Positions 33,742 to 42,359 of a stretch of DNA of 64,000 bases are shown piece by piece. The stretch's first letter is position 1. Each line of letters starts with the position of its first letter. Location: positions 124,001-188,000 of the forward strand of contig NZ_LMNG01000032.1 of assembly GCF_001423295.1 (NCBI RefSeq). Direction: 5' to 3'. The stretch comes from Methylobacterium sp. Leaf112 (GTDB lineage: Bacteria > Pseudomonadota > Alphaproteobacteria > Rhizobiales > Beijerinckiaceae). The translations under genes were made by a program, and so were the position numbers. The notes under the pieces were generated by a model, which saw nothing but the letters and a program-made list of their open reading frames with translations, was not told the origin of the DNA and searched no databases.

Positions 33742-34764
33742 TCAGCGCCCCGTCACCAGCAGGATCTTGCCGAGATGCGCGCTGGATTCCATGAGTTCGT
33801 GGGCGCGGGCCGCGTCTTCGAGGGGGAAGGTCGCGTGGATGACCGGCCGGATCGTCCCGGCGTCGAGGAGGGGCCAGACATCCCGGGCGAGCCCCCGGGC
33901 GATGGCGGCCTTTTCGGATTTCGGCCGGGCCCGCAGGGTGGCGCCCGTGACGGTGAGGCGCTTCATCATGATCGGCGTCATGCTGAAGGCATCGACCTTG
34001 TAGCCCTGCATGAAGGCGATCTGGACGAGGCGCCCCTCGATGGCGAGCGCCGACAGGTTCTTGGCCAGATACGGCGCCCCCACCATGTCGAGGATCACGT
34101 CGACGCCGTTGCCGTCGGTCAGGGCCTTCACCCGCTCGACGAAATCCTCGTCGCGATAGTTGATGGCCGCCTCGGCGCCGAGATCGACGCAGAAGGCGCA
34201 TTTCTCCGCCGAGCCCGCCGTGGCGAACACCCGGGCGCCGTGGTGCCGGGCGATCTGGATCGCCGTGGAGCCGATGCCGCTCGATCCGCCATGGACCAGG
34301 AAGGCCTCGCCGGGCTGGAGCCGGCCGCGCTCGATCACGGTGGAATAGACGGTAAAATAGGTCTCGGGGATGCCCGCGGCCTCGACCAGGGACAGGGGCG
34401 CGGGGCGCGGCAGGCACTGCCCGGCCTCCGCCACGGCGAACTCGGCGTAGCCGCCGCTGAGGGTGAGCGCGCAGACCTCGTCCCCGAGGCCGAGCCCCGT
34501 GACGCCCTCCCCCAGGGCCACGATCCGGCCGGCGACTTCGAGGCCGGGAATCTCCGTCGCGCCCTTCGGCGGCGGATACTTGCCCTCGCGCTGCTGGATG
34601 TCCGGCCGGTTCACCCCCGCGGCCACCACCTCGATGAGCACCTGCCCCGGCCCGGCCTCGGGCAGCCCCACCGTCTCGACGGCCAACACCTCCGGCCCGC
34701 CGGCGGCGGTGAACCGGATCTGGCGCATGGATTGGGGCAGGTTTTCGGGCAAGCTGGCGGTCAT
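33742..34764 (-). CDS. NAD(P)H:quinone oxidoreductase, zinc-type medium-chain reductase fold
   Basis: ~340-residue PIG3/quinone-oxidoreductase-like enzyme. Medium-chain fold without catalytic zinc Cys/His: NRPDIQQREGKYPPPKGATE near 50-70, GLEVAGRIVALGEGV, NADPH-binding VHGGSSGIGSTAIQIARHHG near 145-165, and RPVIHATFPLEDAARAHELM near the end. Likely reduces quinones or enones with NADPH. ATG 34764 has AAGGGAA upstream and is preferred over ATG 34794. Its promoter side borders the low-GC island. Confidence 0.9.
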   Translation of the reverse strand: MTASLPENLPQSMRQIRFTAAGGPEVLAVETVGLPEAGPGQVLIEVVAAGVNRPDIQQREGKYPPPKGATEIPGLEVAGRIVALGEGVTGLGLGDEVCALTLSGGYAEFAVAEAGQCLPRPAPLSLVEAAGIPETYFTVYSTVIERGRLQPGEAFLVHGGSSGIGSTAIQIARHHGARVFATAGSAEKCAFCVDLGAEAAINYRDEDFVERVKALTDGNGVDVILDMVGAPYLAKNLSALAIEGRLVQIAFMQGYKVDAFSMTPIMMKRLTVTGATLRARPKSEKAAIARGLARDVWPLLDAGTIRPVIHATFPLEDAARAHELMESSAHLGKILLVTGR

Positions 34765-34798
34765 GGCGGGGTTCCCTTTGGCGTTGCCCGTCATGTGC

Positions 34799-34846
34799 GG
34801 TGGGGTGGGGTTTTGGCAAGGGATGGGGGTTTTTGGATGGGGGATT
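34799..34846 (+). other. G-run tract with quadruplex potential
   Basis: The plus strand carries GGGGTGGGG, GGG, GGGGG and GGGGG runs separated by short T-rich or mixed loops. It sits upstream of the quinone oxidoreductase start at the island border. G-quadruplex formation is possible but not shown. Confidence 0.4.
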
Positions 34847-35017
34847 GGTTCCGGCTGGGTCTAACCCTCTTCACAAGGCCAGAAGGTCCGCTTTTCGGGC
34901 ATGCTAATTTGCTGCTTTTGGCGGTTCCTGGCCGGAAGCCTTGGAACGAGGCAGACGAGCAAGCAAGTTGAGCTAGTGCCCCACCCGTATCGCCAGATAC
35001 TCGCACGTGAATTCAAA

Positions 35018-35051
35018 CTAGAAAAGGCCTCAGGCTAGAAAAGGCCTCAGG
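35018..35051. repeat. 17-nt perfect tandem duplication
   Basis: CTAGAAAAGGCCTCAGG at 35018-35034 is repeated at once at 35035-35051. It lies downstream of the island operon, 120 bp beyond the ATPase stop. Confidence 0.92.
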
Positions 35052-35169
35052 CGAAAACAGCAAACAAGCAGAGCGTTGGACTAGGATTAATTAAACTGTG
35101 AGTTGCAGGATTTATAAGACATTGGGACGCTGAGCAGCGAGAGCGAGTGGGCCGCGCGTCGAAAGAGTT

Positions 35170-36882
35170 TCATCTCGCCTGTTCTTCGCTTCCGCTGAAG
35201 AGACTTGCGTACATTTGTTCGATATAAGGGGCAACAACAGCGTTAACGGAAGCGTATTCGCCCTCCTTAAGAAGTTGATAGGGCTCGCTCAGATCTATAA
35301 CGTGATCGAATTTTTCCGATGTGGCAGCTTCGATGCCAAGGATGATTTGCGAATGTTCTGGCAAGTTTCGGGATACGTATTCGATCATCTTCGGTAGGTT
35401 AGTCTCATCCTGTCCCTGCTGCTGAGGGGAGTCGATCACTAGGGGCACCACGAAAGACCCGTATTCGCCAAACGACGTTGCCCACAATGCAGCATAATAC
35501 GCAAGGATCGACCTGGGACCGCCACTACCCGACACGTCAGGTCGACTGGTCAGACGCAGCTTCTTGGTGTCCACGATCGGTAGGTTCAAAGCGACCCGTG
35601 CCTGAGCGTACGAAGATCTAAAAAGACCCAGTATATCCTTCGAACGTTTGCGGCTTGTCAGCTCCTTCAGTTTGGCTTCATAAATTTCGATGGCGCTAAG
35701 CTTCTCGTCAATTTGCGCTTTCAAGCCTCGTAGTTCATTTTCGAACGCCACAAAGGCGACTTCCGCACCCATACTCTTGACCACATCATCGAATTTTAGG
35801 TCGCCGCGCCGGACTTCCAGCACTTGTGATATGTCCCAGTAGCTTCGGTCTAACTCATGCAAGCGCCTTCGTGTTCTCTCAAGCTCTTTACCAACTTTGC
35901 CGGAATCAGCCTGAAGACGGATAACTAGCTCTCGAAGGACTCGTGCATCTTCCGCGTAGTGCAGTATGTCCAAAAAAGTTCTATTGTGCTCCGCGCCGCA
36001 TGTCGGACAGGTGAGCGTGTCGTGCGGTTCGGTGCGCAGGAACGAGGCGTCGCCATCGTAGGTTCGAAGCGCCTCCCGGGCCATCTGGACCTGTAGCTGC
36101 AGGCTGTCGAAAACTTCCTGATCTCGGACCTGGACGTTGCGCAGCTCCTCCTGTTGCCGATTGAGGCGCGTCACCTCTTCCGTAAGCCGGGAGACATCCT
36201 GCTCGAATATGTCGGGAACTGTCTTAGGACCGCTTAAAGGAAGTGTCTTCCCGAAGCGCTCCCGCACATGCAACACGAGCTTCTGTTCGCGTTGCAACTC
36301 GCGGAGTGCAGCTTGGGCAATATCTCTCAGAGCGCTCGTCTCATAATATTTCGGCGGCTTTACCCCCGTGAAATATTCAAGAATAGGCTGAACGGGCGCC
36401 TTGTATTGCTTGATGCTGGGAAAGGTGGACCAATTAGCATGCCAACTACCGTCTTGATTGATGTAGAACGGCAGGAAAAACGCGCGGGCATCGGCGCCAA
36501 CGGCTTCCTGATTTCTGCCGGTCAGCACAAGGTTGAAGCCGATCAGATCGGCGAATGCCGCACCCCACTCCGAGGCGGCAGCGGTCGCGAGCAGACATCG
36601 ACCGTCCGCCGTGAAGAGGGCCCGGTAGGATTGCTGCTGAAGGGCATGATAGCTCTCGCCATTCACGGAAAAACGGACGAGCGCGACCGCATTCTTGTCC
36701 CAACGATCAAGGCTGCCCTCGGGTCTCGCGCCAAGCGCCGTAAACAGCGACTTAATCAGACTTGATTTGCCCGTGTGATTTCGCCCCACCACTAGATTTC
36801 GTCGCGGACTGAACGTTATCTTCCGAGCCCGCCGCTCGTCCTGCGAGAGCAGATAGATGCTTTCGAATTTTAAGGTTTTCAT
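35170..36882 (-). CDS. SMC/Rad50-like ATPase with CPTC hook motif, putative defence protein
   Basis: ~570 residues. Walker A GRNHTGKSS at 34-42; a conserved-looking block FFLPFYINQDGSWHANWSTF at ~135-154; coiled-coil arms ~180-280 and ~310-430; CPTCG at ~292-296 between the arms, the form of the Rad50 zinc hook. A signature-like SGSGGPRSILAYYAAL and Walker B VPLVIDSPQQQ follow near 460-500, with Ser where Glu is usual after the Asp. This is a Rad50/SMC-type ABC ATPase, much shorter than true Rad50 or SMC. ATG 36882 is preferred over TTG 36909. It starts 33 bp after the nuclease gene. Such ATPases sense or handle DNA ends; here it would be the sensor of a nuclease system (inference). Confidence 0.82.
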   Translation of the reverse strand: MKTLKFESIYLLSQDERRARKITFSPRRNLVVGRNHTGKSSLIKSLFTALGARPEGSLDRWDKNAVALVRFSVNGESYHALQQQSYRALFTADGRCLLATAAASEWGAAFADLIGFNLVLTGRNQEAVGADARAFFLPFYINQDGSWHANWSTFPSIKQYKAPVQPILEYFTGVKPPKYYETSALRDIAQAALRELQREQKLVLHVRERFGKTLPLSGPKTVPDIFEQDVSRLTEEVTRLNRQQEELRNVQVRDQEVFDSLQLQVQMAREALRTYDGDASFLRTEPHDTLTCPTCGAEHNRTFLDILHYAEDARVLRELVIRLQADSGKVGKELERTRRRLHELDRSYWDISQVLEVRRGDLKFDDVVKSMGAEVAFVAFENELRGLKAQIDEKLSAIEIYEAKLKELTSRKRSKDILGLFRSSYAQARVALNLPIVDTKKLRLTSRPDVSGSGGPRSILAYYAALWATSFGEYGSFVVPLVIDSPQQQGQDETNLPKMIEYVSRNLPEHSQIILGIEAATSEKFDHVIDLSEPYQLLKEGEYASVNAVVAPYIEQMYASLFSGSEEQAR

Positions 36883-36915
36883 ATGATTTTGTCCGAAGGC
36901 TTCGTACAAGACGCC

Positions 36916-38079
36916 TCAGTTCAGGGCCACGCATTTGTTTATCGCTCTTATAGCAAAATGGGCTTGTAGTTCCGCCGATTTTTTCAATGGGAATATACCG
37001 GACAAATGCGCGAGGGCATCTTTGAAGAACGGCATAAGCTTCGATGAATCGTTATGATCCATTAGCCACTCGTCGCACGCAGCAGCAATTTGTATTTCCT
37101 CCGGCAGCATTTTGCCCATAACTTGCCTTCGGTAGATCGCAGCGACGGCAGCGCGAATGCTGGTCATTTCGATGATACCCATGCCCTCCTGCTGCAGCTG
37201 GGTCAGCCAGGCATTGAGAAAGAAATCGACGTCGACAACCTCTTCGAGCGTCCCTAGGGCAGCGATAAAATCGTCTCGAGAGTATCCATGCTGCGATTTC
37301 ATGCCTTCGAAAGTTGAACACGTCGCAGTCTTAGCGCCGAGAGGGCCGATTTTCGCTAAAAGGCTGTCCACAAACGACTGGGCCTGCCCCGCATGTTTGG
37401 GACTTCTTCGTACGAGAAAGGAGTGCGCCTTTCCAACGGTGAAGACAGCCGTGCTGTCGACGGGAAGGTCCGCCTTTTCCAGAACAAGTCTGGATAGATC
37501 AGGGGGCGCGGTGCCTGGCTTGTGCAGCGAGGCCAGCGCTGATGTCAGCAGGTTACTGAAGTGCGCCGGAAGAGCTTCGAGCGCGACGGGTAGTGAGGTG
37601 GCAGCGTTCGAGCCGTCCGCCATGTCGATGTCGCAGCCGGCATTGGAAATGAAGCGACCGGCGCTTGCGAGCTGACTGAAGGCGTGGACGGCCGCATGCA
37701 GTTTGCCGATCGGGCTGTCCCCTACATCAGCGAGCGGCTTCGACGTCGGCTTGCCCTTTGTCTTGGCAGGCTTTGCCGGGTCGGGCGGTTGGTGCAGCTT
37801 CGTTAGGCCCGCCCAAGACCACTCGCCGCGGTCCTTCTTCTTGATCTGATAGAGGTCAATTCTCGTTGGGGCGTTAGGCGAGTCCAGGACAGCGATGTCT
37901 TGAATCGCTTCGAACAGGAAGAGAAAATCAGGCGCACTGCCCTCTTCGAGGACGAACATCTGAACGACAGCCCAGTTTCTCTGATACTCGACGCCTTTCT
38001 GCCCGTGCCCGCCGCCGGTTTCTATCAAGTCGGGGTCGCTGAACACGTCGATCAGTTCGATCAGAGCGTCGGCCGCCAT
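36916..38079 (-). CDS. putative PD-(D/E)XK nuclease, DUF4297/Cap4-like, paired with an SMC ATPase
   Basis: ~387 residues. The N-terminus has the order seen in DUF4297/Cap4 dsDNA endonucleases: GQKGVEYQRNWAV at ~26-38, FLFEAIQDIAV with Glu57 and Asp61, then DLYQIKKK with Gln78-x-Lys80. Those would form a PD-(D/E)XK centre. The rest (90-387) is helical, not recognised, and probably regulatory or ATPase-binding. ATG 38079 is chosen for AGAGGG just upstream. First of two clear genes in the operon. In Lamassu and related systems such a nuclease is the effector unleashed by an SMC-like partner; that role here is inference. Family assignment from motif order only. Confidence 0.68.
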   Translation of the reverse strand: MAADALIELIDVFSDPDLIETGGGHGQKGVEYQRNWAVVQMFVLEEGSAPDFLFLFEAIQDIAVLDSPNAPTRIDLYQIKKKDRGEWSWAGLTKLHQPPDPAKPAKTKGKPTSKPLADVGDSPIGKLHAAVHAFSQLASAGRFISNAGCDIDMADGSNAATSLPVALEALPAHFSNLLTSALASLHKPGTAPPDLSRLVLEKADLPVDSTAVFTVGKAHSFLVRRSPKHAGQAQSFVDSLLAKIGPLGAKTATCSTFEGMKSQHGYSRDDFIAALGTLEEVVDVDFFLNAWLTQLQQEGMGIIEMTSIRAAVAAIYRRQVMGKMLPEEIQIAAACDEWLMDHNDSSKLMPFFKDALAHLSGIFPLKKSAELQAHFAIRAINKCVALN

Positions 38080-38109
38080 CAATCCCTCTCAGCGGCTGAG
38101 ATTTGCGTC

Positions 38110-38214
38110 TCAAGCATCGTCGCTCGGCATATTCTGCTCAATATCGACATTGAAGCCAAGCCTGATCATGGCGGTGATCTCAACGCGGTGCTTGGGCTTG
38201 CGGCGCCAAAACAT
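38110..38214 (-). CDS. possible 34-residue ORF at the head of the island operon
   Basis: ATG 38214 to TGA 38110 encodes a basic then acidic peptide (MFWRRKPKHRVEITAMIRLG followed by FNVDIEQNMPSDDA). It ends 31 bp before the nuclease start on the same strand. No good ribosome binding site is visible, and the frame is open a further ~36 codons upstream without an ATG. It could be a leader peptide, a small third component or chance. Confidence 0.25.
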   Translation of the reverse strand: MFWRRKPKHRVEITAMIRLGFNVDIEQNMPSDDA

Positions 38215-38569
38215 CGACCGCCGCCGTTGGCGTGCACACCGACGGACCAGAGCTGCTCTACGCTCTCGATCGGCCGCGGGGCTGCAATCTCGTTCGTGGG
38301 CACGCCGTCACTGAGCTTCTTGGTCCGCGGTTACGCGAAGGACGATATCGGAACCAATGGATGTATACGAATACTTTTAGCTTGATGCATAGGCATAGAG
38401 CTGAGTGTCCACTTTGCGGTCCGGACCTAAGGTCCGTTTGCAGAGCAAACAGTCTATCGTTGCCTTTGCGGTTAGTATACGATTATTTCAAGTTGCTTGT
38501 GGGGAGGCGGGCCGTTCTACTGTGAGCTTGTCACGACTGTTAAGCGCAAACCCCAACCCCCAAAAAACC
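38215..38569. other. intergenic right edge of the low-GC island
   Basis: 355 bp between the island operon and the upp stop. Lower GC to about 38,500. Contains nested palindromes (38418-38450) and, at its right end, a C-rich/A-rich tract (minus strand GGGTTTTTTGGGGGTTGGGG). No gene supported; the island promoter is probably here. Confidence 0.55.
38418..38450. repeat. nested palindromes followed by a hairpin
   Basis: GGTCCGGACC (38418-38427) overlaps CGGACCT-A-AGGTCCG (38422-38436), so GGTCC/GGACC occurs three times in 18 bp. It is followed at once by GTTTGC-AGA-GCAAAC (38436-38450), a 6-bp hairpin. May be a binding or recombination site; no known site recognised. Confidence 0.5.
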
Positions 38570-39205
38570 CTACCGCGTGCCGTACATCCGATCCCCCGCA
38601 TCCCCCAGCCCCGGCACGATGTAGCCGTGGTCGTTGAGGTGGCTGTCGATGGCGGCGGTCCAGATCGGGACGTCGGGGTGGCTCGCCTGGAGATGGGCGA
38701 TCCCCTCCGGGGCGGCGAGCAGGCAGACGAAGCGGAGGTCGTGGGCGCCGCGCGCCTTCAGGAGGGTGATGGCCGCCACCGCCGAATTGCCCGTGGCGAG
38801 CATCGGATCGAGGACCAGGACCGTGCGGTCGGCGAGGTCGGAGGGGGCCTTGAAGTAGTATTCCACCGCCTCCAGGCTCTCGGGATCGCGGTAGAGCCCC
38901 ACATGGGCGACCCGGGCCGAGGGCATCAGCGACAGCATCCCGTCGAGGAAGCCCGTGCCCGCCCGCAGGATCGGCGCGAGGACGAGCTTCTTGCCGGCGA
39001 TCTGCGGCGCCTGCATGGTCTGGATCGGCGTCTCGATGGTGACGGATTCCAGCGGCAGGTCGCGGGTGACCTCGTAGGCCAGCAGCATGCCGATCTCGTT
39101 GAGGATCTGGCGGAACCCCTTGGTGGAGCGCGCCTTGTCGCGCAGGAGCGTCAGCTTGTGCTGGACGAGGGGGTGGTCGACCACCCGAACCGCCGCGTTT
39201 GGCAT
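38570..39205 (-). CDS. upp: uracil phosphoribosyltransferase
   Basis: Salvages uracil to UMP with PRPP. 211 residues. VVDHPLVQHKLTLLRD near the start, the PRPP motif VLVLDPMLATGNSAVAAITL near 127-146, and the C-terminal YIVPGLGDAGDRMYGT typical of bacterial upp. ATG 39205 starts the normal MPNAAVRVVDHPL N-terminus; the longer frame upstream is Arg-rich and unlikely. Its 3' end abuts the island. Confidence 0.96.
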   Translation of the reverse strand: MPNAAVRVVDHPLVQHKLTLLRDKARSTKGFRQILNEIGMLLAYEVTRDLPLESVTIETPIQTMQAPQIAGKKLVLAPILRAGTGFLDGMLSLMPSARVAHVGLYRDPESLEAVEYYFKAPSDLADRTVLVLDPMLATGNSAVAAITLLKARGAHDLRFVCLLAAPEGIAHLQASHPDVPIWTAAIDSHLNDHGYIVPGLGDAGDRMYGTR

Positions 39206-39299
39206 CGCCCGCCCTCGTCCCCGGTCGGATCGGCGCAACGCGGACCCCAGGCGACGAGCCTTAGCGGATCGGCGCCGCGTCCGCATCCGGCCCCGCACC

Positions 39300-39334
39300 A
39301 AAAAGGGCTCCCGGCGTGATGCCGGAAGCCCCTT
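39300..39334 (-). terminator. intrinsic terminator after the DUF2852 gene
   Basis: Inverted repeat around GGGCT-CCCGGC / GCCGG-AAGCCC with a 5-nt loop. On the minus strand it is followed by TTTTT at 39301-39305, 25 bp beyond the DUF2852 stop and before upp. Confidence 0.8.
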
Positions 39335-39359
39335 GTCGGATGGGACGGTCTCGGGTCGT

Positions 39360-39836
39360 TCAGACCGAGCGGGTCGAATCGGCGGCGCGCTTCTGGGCCA
39401 TGTAGGCGTCGAATTCTTCGCGGTCCTTGGCGCGCTTCAGGCCCTCGACGTACTCGGAGAAAGCGCGGCTCTCCTCGGCCAGGGCCTTGCGCTGGGCGTC
39501 GAGCCGGTCGAGCTCGGCCTTGCGGTAATCGTCGAAGGCGCGGTTGCCCGTGGTGCCGACGCCGTTGGCCGCCTCGTAGGCGGCGGCGAAGCGCGAGCGC
39601 CCCGGCGTGCCGCCCGACTGCCAGGCCGAGCCCCAGGCGCTGCCGCGGTTGGCGAGCCCCCGCAACTCGCTCAAGGCCGGATAGCCCGCGACTTTCCAGG
39701 CCACGTAGGCGGCGGCGAGCGGCCACCAGTAAATGAAGCCCACCACGATGGCGCCGATCTCGAAGGACTTCTTGGGAAACGGGCCGCTGCGGCAGGCTTT
39801 GCCGGAGGCCCAGGGGGAGGTCGAGGATTGACTCAC
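39360..39836 (-). CDS. DUF2852 protein
   Basis: 158 residues. One membrane segment (SFEIGAIVVGFIYWWPLAAAYVAWK split about 25-48), a Gly/Ser-rich middle, and a C-terminal helix with FDDYRKAELDRLDAQRKALA then AFSEYVEGLKRAKDREEFDA, the hallmark of DUF2852, common in alphaproteobacteria and of unknown function. GTG 39836 is the start. Has its own terminator. Confidence 0.85.
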   Translation of the reverse strand: MSQSSTSPWASGKACRSGPFPKKSFEIGAIVVGFIYWWPLAAAYVAWKVAGYPALSELRGLANRGSAWGSAWQSGGTPGRSRFAAAYEAANGVGTTGNRAFDDYRKAELDRLDAQRKALAEESRAFSEYVEGLKRAKDREEFDAYMAQKRAADSTRSV

Positions 39837-39978
39837 GGCTCACGTCTCCGATGTTAATGTGAACGACATTTACTTGCGGATGCGGCGGCGCGCTTTCAAG
39901 GGGGCGTGGCGCGGATTCGTGCGCGGTTCGCGCCCGACATTCGCCTCATCCAGGCGAACGCCGTTCCGCGGGTCGGCT

Positions 39979-40042
39979 GCGCCGTTCCATCCGGGGGCTT
40001 GCGCCGTTCCATCCTGGGGGGCGCGCCGTTCCATGGGGGCGT
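39979..40042. repeat. degenerate ~23-nt tandem repeat
   Basis: Three copies of GCGCCGTTCCAT(CC)GGGGG with variable ends between the DUF2852 start and the tetR stop, plus a weaker copy just upstream (AACGCCGTTCC). No gene in this 283-bp gap. Confidence 0.65.
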
Positions 40043-40119
40043 GGACCGGCGCACCGTGCCACGCATGCGCCGGGGGTGTTCACGTAAAGGTTGTGTTTCG
40101 GTTGCGCGGCGGTCGTGCG

Positions 40120-40758
40120 TCAGTCGCGGGCGCGCGCGGGTCCGGCGCCGTGCACGAGGGCGAGGACGCCGGCGCGCAGGAGCTCGTACTTGTCCGGCAC
40201 GCCCGGCCCCTTCGGCAGGTGGCCGGAGGCGGCGAGCGTCGCCAGACCGTGGGACAGGGCCCAGACTTCGAGGGCGACGAAGCGCGGCGCCACCCCGCCG
40301 AAGCCCTCGGGAAAGGTCGATTGCAGGGCGTCCACCAGCAGGTCGAACGGGCTCGGCCGGGGCCCGGCCTCCGGGTTCGGCGCCCCCGCCGGCAGACCGC
40401 GGGTCTCGAAGATCGCCGCGTAGTAGCCCGGCTCCTCCTCGGCGAAGGCGAGGTACGCCTCCCCCATCCGGGTGAACCGCTCGAGCGGTGTGCCCTTCGC
40501 CGCCAGGGACCGCGCCAGGCGCTCTGCGAGGTCGGTGAAGCCGCGCCCCGCCACCTCCTCCAGCAGGGCCTCGCGCCCGCGGAAATGGCGGTAGAGGGCG
40601 GCCGGCGTCACCCCCACCAGGCGGGCCGCGTCCACCAGGGTGAACCCGCCGACGCCGCGCTCGGCGATGAACCGGCGCGCCGCCTCGATCAGGGCCTCCT
40701 TGAGGTTCCCGTGGTGGTAGCTGCGCCGGTCGTCGGGGCCTTCGCGCCAGGGTCGCAC
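40120..40758 (-). CDS. TetR/AcrR-family transcriptional repressor
   Basis: ~212 residues. N-terminal helix-turn-helix at ~20-65 (GNLKEALIEAARRFIAERGV, FTLVDAARLVGVTPAALYRH, FRGREALLEEVA), then an all-helical ligand domain ending in LVHGAGPARARD. The YHHGNLKEALIEAA start is typical of a TetR subgroup. Ligand and targets unknown; no transporter is adjacent. GTG 40758 has GAGGA six bases upstream. A candidate operator lies at 40862-40881. Confidence 0.92.
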   Translation of the reverse strand: MRPWREGPDDRRSYHHGNLKEALIEAARRFIAERGVGGFTLVDAARLVGVTPAALYRHFRGREALLEEVAGRGFTDLAERLARSLAAKGTPLERFTRMGEAYLAFAEEEPGYYAAIFETRGLPAGAPNPEAGPRPSPFDLLVDALQSTFPEGFGGVAPRFVALEVWALSHGLATLAASGHLPKGPGVPDKYELLRAGVLALVHGAGPARARD

Positions 40759-40861
40759 GCTGTTGTCCTCATCGGGTCCGCCCCATCATGACGGGCGAGA
40801 GCCCCCGTGGTTGCAGACCGGAGCCCTCCCCTAGCACGCGACCGTGAATTTTTAAGCCATC

Positions 40862-40881
40862 TCTGTCGATTAGTAGACAGA
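40862..40881. promoter_or_regulatory. candidate operator upstream of tetR
   Basis: TCTGTC (40862-40867) and GACAGA (40876-40881) are perfect inverted arms 8 bp apart, ~105 bp before the tetR start in an AT-rich patch. Size and symmetry suit a TetR dimer; assignment is inference. Confidence 0.4.
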
Positions 40882-40920
40882 CCGTACGCCATCGACGCAG
40901 GGGCGCAACAGGGCGCGATC

Positions 40921-41112
40921 CTAGATCCGGAAGATGGACCCCGCCGCCTCGCGCGCCGCATGCTTGGCGTCGCGGGCCGCTTCGAGGCGCGCGATCTCGC
41001 GCTGCAGGAGGGCGATGCGCTCGGCGAGATCGGCGACCGACAGGGTGTCGAGGGGCTCGCCCACCCGGTGGGCCGGGCTCGATTCCGGACGGGTCTCGTC
41101 GTCATCGCGCAT
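40921..41112 (-). CDS. DUF1192 small protein
   Basis: 63 residues, acidic, with DTLSVADLAERIALLQREIA and RLEAARDAKHAAREAAGSIF, the DUF1192 pattern: a short helix-forming protein found widely in alphaproteobacteria. Resembles SlyX-like coiled coils in size only. 18 bp after deoB on the same strand, so co-transcription with the ABC ATPase and deoB is likely. Confidence 0.85.
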   Translation of the reverse strand: MRDDDETRPESSPAHRVGEPLDTLSVADLAERIALLQREIARLEAARDAKHAAREAAGSIFRI

Positions 41113-41130
41113 GGTCTGTCCCTCTCCGTT

Positions 41131-42351
<1,221 letters not shown>

Positions 42352-42359
42352 GGGGCGTC

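Larger units (their letters stand above)
34765..35169. other. intergenic left edge of the low-GC island
   Basis: 405 bp without a gene. Contains a G-rich tract (34799-34846) and a 17-nt perfect tandem duplication (35018-35051). The base composition falls from GC-rich to roughly balanced around 34860-34900. Nothing recognisable as an integrase or attachment site. Confidence 0.6.
34860..38560. mobile_element. low-GC genomic island carrying a nuclease-SMC operon
   Basis: A 3.7-kb segment between two ordinary core genes, with far lower GC than its surroundings. A hand count of 37021-37080 gives 28 G/C of 60; 45781-45840 gives 46 of 60. TTA and AAA codons appear, rare elsewhere in the window. It contains two co-directional genes and no integrase, transposase or tRNA, so the mechanism of acquisition is unknown. 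Edges are set by eye. Confidence 0.65.

Noticed and set aside
34860..38560. Wadjet, Septu or true MRN-type Rad50-Mre11 assignment for the island pair
   Set aside because: No JetA/B/D-like genes, no HNH partner and no Mre11 phosphoesterase motifs were seen; the nuclease has a PD-(D/E)XK-like pattern instead.
34765..38569. tRNA, attachment site or integrase at the island borders
   Set aside because: None could be recognised on either strand.
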